Source: Acidimicrobiales bacterium
Lineage (GTDB): Bacteria; Actinomycetota; Acidimicrobiia; Acidimicrobiales; Acidimicrobilacustridaceae
Assembly (NCBI GenBank): GCA_023264135.1
Contig: JALQSZ010000133.1
Coordinates: 1 to 5,113, forward strand
Direction: 5' to 3'
Length of the DNA stretch: 5,113 bases
Part shown: piece by piece, positions 3,596 to 5,113 of the stretch
Layout of the letters: each line of letters starts with the position of its first letter
Position numbering within the stretch: position 1 is the first letter of the stretch
Notes under the pieces: generated by a model
Told to the model about the DNA's origin: nothing
The model's input: only the letters and a program-made list of their open reading frames with translations
The model's database searches: none
Made by a program: the position numbers and the translations under genes

Positions 3596-3779
3596 CAGCC
3601 CCACCCTCTATGACTGCACATTCACGCCAGCCCGGGGGTCTCGGACCGTCGTCCAAGTGCGGGCCGAAAGCCTCGAGGACGCAGAGCGCCTTGCCGAGAG
3701 CGAACGGCAGTTTGGCCGTATCCCCGGCCGCCTCACCATCACGATCAGCAAACCGGAGTCCCCCAATGACGAAGCATAA
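3588..3779 (+). CDS. Hypothetical phage protein, 63 residues
   Basis: A small protein with a beta-alpha-beta look: YDCTFTPARGSRTVVQVRAESLEDAERLAESERQ followed by GRLTITISKPE. The segment VRAESLEDAERLA resembles short phage and plasmid proteins in which a strand leads into an 'A-x-S-x-E-D-A' helix, but I cannot name the family. The start overlaps the preceding gene by 8 bp (ATG at 3588, upstream stop at 3595), and its end overlaps the next gene by 14 bp. No function can be assigned. Confidence 0.7.
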   Translation: MPDSPTLYDCTFTPARGSRTVVQVRAESLEDAERLAESERQFGRIPGRLTITISKPESPNDEA

Positions 3780-4011
3780 TGTCACCATCACCGTGCCCAT
3801 TCTCGTGGGCAACCGGACTGTCGGGGTGTCCTGCGTGGTGTCCCGGTCCGCCAGCGCAAGCCCCGTCCTCTTGTGGGCTGAAATCGGCAGCGTCCCGGTG
3901 GACGTTGAGATTTGGGACGCCATCGAGGCCGAGCTTGCTAGTCCGGGCCCTATCGCGGACCTGTACCAGATGGCCTACGACCGCGCGGCGGTTCCGTATG
4001 TCGCGGCCTGA
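3766..4011 (+). CDS. Hypothetical phage protein, 81 residues
   Basis: I do not recognise this one. It starts at ATG 3766 with a GGAG about eight bases upstream and opens with alternating strands (HNVTITVPILV, then RTVGVSCVVS, then PVLLWAEIG and VPVDVEIWDAIEAEL), suggesting a small beta-rich fold with a C-terminal helix ending DLYQMAYDRAA. The open frame extends further upstream, but that part lies inside two earlier genes, so I use the internal ATG. It overlaps its neighbours by 14 bp on each side. A longer reading in another frame from 3779 is antiquated by its poor codon pattern and is treated as a shadow. Confidence 0.7.
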   Translation: MTKHNVTITVPILVGNRTVGVSCVVSRSASASPVLLWAEIGSVPVDVEIWDAIEAELASPGPIADLYQMAYDRAAVPYVAA

Positions 4012-4198
4012 CGACGTTATGGACGCGCTGGCCCTAATTCAGCGCGGGCGCCACGCCCGGACGCGGGTCCGGCAGGCGCAAAAAATGATGGTCGCACAGC
4101 CCGATTCGTTCGGATGGGTCCGCCAGTACGTCCAGCACGCCGCTGCTCTCGAGGAAACTGAATTGCGGCTCCTCCGTCTGAGAAAGGATCTTCCATGA
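3998..4198 (+). CDS. Hypothetical phage protein, 66 residues, basic
   Basis: This 66-residue product is rich in Arg, Gln and Ala (ALIQRGRHARTRVRQAQKMM, then FGWVRQYVQHAAALEETELRLLRLRKDL) and looks wholly helical, perhaps a coiled coil in its second half. I know no family. The start at 3998 overlaps the previous gene by 14 bp; an in-frame ATG at 4019 is an alternative but has no better ribosome binding site. Its stop overlaps the start of the Gp157 gene as ATGA (4195-4198), so the two are probably translated together. Confidence 0.65.
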   Translation: MSRPDDVMDALALIQRGRHARTRVRQAQKMMVAQPDSFGWVRQYVQHAAALEETELRLLRLRKDLP

Positions 4199-4704
4199 GT
4201 TCGCTCACTCGCGCCTTGAAAGACGAAGCTGAAGCAGCCCGCGCGTTGCTGGCCAATCTCCGGGATGTCATCGGTGATGACGACGACGCCACCCATGACG
4301 CCATCGAAGGCGAAACGTCGCTGATCGAAGTCATCACAAGCGCCGTTGACCGGCTTGCCGAGCTTGAAGCGCACGAGGAAGCGCTTGCAAACCAGATCAA
4401 GGCGCTCAACACGCGCAAGGACCGGTTCTCTCATCAAGGCGAACTGATCCGCGCGGCTATTCTGTCGGCCATGGGCATGGCCGATCTGAAAAAGTTGGAG
4501 CTGCCCCAGGCCACTTTGAGCCGCAAGCCGACACCCCCGAAAGCGATCATTCTCGATGAGGCTGCAATCCCCGCGCGGTTCTGGAAGCCCTCTGACCCGA
4601 AGCTCGACAAAAAGTCCGTACTCGACGCACTGAAGGGCAGTGAGGCTGTCCCGGGGGCTGAGCTGTCGAACGGCGGGGAAACCGTCGCCATCAAGCGGAG
4701 CTAA
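4195..4704 (+). CDS. Siphovirus Gp157-family protein
   Basis: The 169-residue protein has the plan of the Siphovirus Gp157 family: a long N-terminal coiled-coil-like part (about 1-95, with acidic insert GDDDDATHDAIEGE and the heptads RLAELEAHEEALANQIKALNTRKDR), then the family's ending: a Leu-Lys-Lys-Leu-Glu motif near 98-102, TLSRKPTPPKAIILDE, IPARFWKPSDPKLDKKSVLDALK, and VPGAELSNGGETVAIK. Members are early phage proteins next to recombination genes; one was reported to give phage resistance when carried by streptococci, but the biochemical role is unknown. Position just before a Bet/RecT gene, two bases apart, suggests a part in phage DNA recombination or replication. AAGGA upstream supports the start. 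Family assignment is from recognisable motifs and strong. Confidence 0.9.
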   Translation: MSSLTRALKDEAEAARALLANLRDVIGDDDDATHDAIEGETSLIEVITSAVDRLAELEAHEEALANQIKALNTRKDRFSHQGELIRAAILSAMGMADLKKLELPQATLSRKPTPPKAIILDEAAIPARFWKPSDPKLDKKSVLDALKGSEAVPGAELSNGGETVAIKRS

Positions 4705-4706
4705 CG

Positions 4707-5113
4707 ATGAGCACAGCCCTTACCACCTATGACGGGAAGCAGCTTGACCTGATTCGCCGGACTGTCGCCAAAGACTGCAACCCGGCTGAGTTCGATCAGT
4801 TCATCCACATCTGCCGCGCCGTCCGGCTCGATCCGCTTCGCCGTCAAATCTATGCGTTCGTGTTCAACGCCAATCGGGCCGACAAACGGCAGATGACCAT
4901 CGTCACGGCGATCGGCGGCTATCGCGCTATTGCCGACCGGACCGGCAACTATCGGCCGGGGCCGTGCGACGTCGTGATCGATGACACCTTGGTCGACCCC
5001 GCGACAAACCCCAAGGGCCTCAGCCACGCAACCGCGACGGTATACAAGTTCGCCCACGGTGACTGGCACCCCGTCACCGATACCGCCTATTGGGACGAGT
5101 TTGCGCCTCTGAA
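4707..5113 (+). CDS. bet: Phage Bet/RecT single-strand annealing recombinase (partial)
   Basis: The visible 135 residues match the N-terminal half of the Bet/RecT family, which coats single-stranded DNA and anneals complementary strands during phage recombination. Recognisable segments are DLIRRTVAKDCNPAEFDQF (about 14-32), HICRAVRLDPLRRQIYAFVF (34-53), the core MTIVTAIGGYRAIADRTGNY (63-82), and a beta region leading to YWDEFAPL at the edge. The stop codon is beyond the window. GGAG six bases before the ATG, two bases after the Gp157 stop, fixes the start and shows an operon. An exonuclease gene or single-strand binding protein gene usually accompanies it and may lie downstream. Confidence 0.93.
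   Translation, partial: MSTALTTYDGKQLDLIRRTVAKDCNPAEFDQFIHICRAVRLDPLRRQIYAFVFNANRADKRQMTIVTAIGGYRAIADRTGNYRPGPCDVVIDDTLVDPATNPKGLSHATATVYKFAHGDWHPVTDTAYWDEFAPL

Noticed and set aside
3040..3621. Minus-strand 193-codon open frame
   Set aside because: It is antisense to the operator region and the 3341 and 3588 genes, with arginine/serine-rich composition typical of a shadow frame in GC-rich DNA.
3779..3997. Plus-strand frame from ATG 3779 in front of the 66-residue gene
   Set aside because: It overlaps the 3766-4011 gene completely and reads Pro/Ser/Trp/Cys-rich, typical of an out-of-frame reading. Only the part from 3998 is kept.

Overview
The window looks like the immunity/early-gene junction of a temperate phage (prophage) in a GC-rich bacterium. 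Codon use is strongly biased to G/C in third positions, and the phage genes resemble those of prophages from Alphaproteobacteria, possibly Rhizobiales; this placement is an inference from style and gene families, not a match. Two anchors support the phage reading: a Siphovirus Gp157-family gene (4195-4704) followed at once by a Bet/RecT-type single-strand annealing protein (4707 to the right edge).

Layout, left to right. A partial unknown gene leaves the window on the minus strand (1-155). A rho-independent-type hairpin (217-243) separates it from a minus-strand gene with a winged-helix-like domain (243-593). The stretch 594-973 holds at most one tiny minus-strand ORF (848-940) and a pair of tandem hairpins. 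A small Cro/YdaS-like helix-turn-helix gene (974-1201, minus) faces a divergent plus-strand Cro/C1-type helix-turn-helix gene that begins at 1319. Codons 4 and 5 of that plus-strand gene are split by a complete 1,585-bp IS200/IS605-family element (1331-2915). The element has a Y1 HUH transposase gene tnpA (minus), a divergent RNA-guided nuclease gene tnpB (plus), and a hairpin at each end. Joining the flanks restores an uninterrupted 48-codon reading frame, which fixes the element ends.

Right of the element, a 190-bp regulatory stretch (3152-3340) carries two copies of an operator-like 13-mer (consensus CAACNNTTTGTTG, with a TTGACA -35 box overlapping the first) and a long leader hairpin. A third close copy sits beside the divergent switch, so one regulator probably controls both promoters. 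The operon downstream is packed with overlaps: three unknown small proteins and a fourth unknown (3341-4198), then Gp157 and Bet.

Most noteworthy: (i) the element has split a phage regulator, and the predicted TnpB guide, read from the flank just past the right end, would match uninterrupted copies of that regulator; (ii) this TnpB lacks the usual RuvC-II glutamate and may use a rearranged active site; (iii) the shared operator sites; (iv) the tnpA stop codon appears to lie outside the element, in the target motif.
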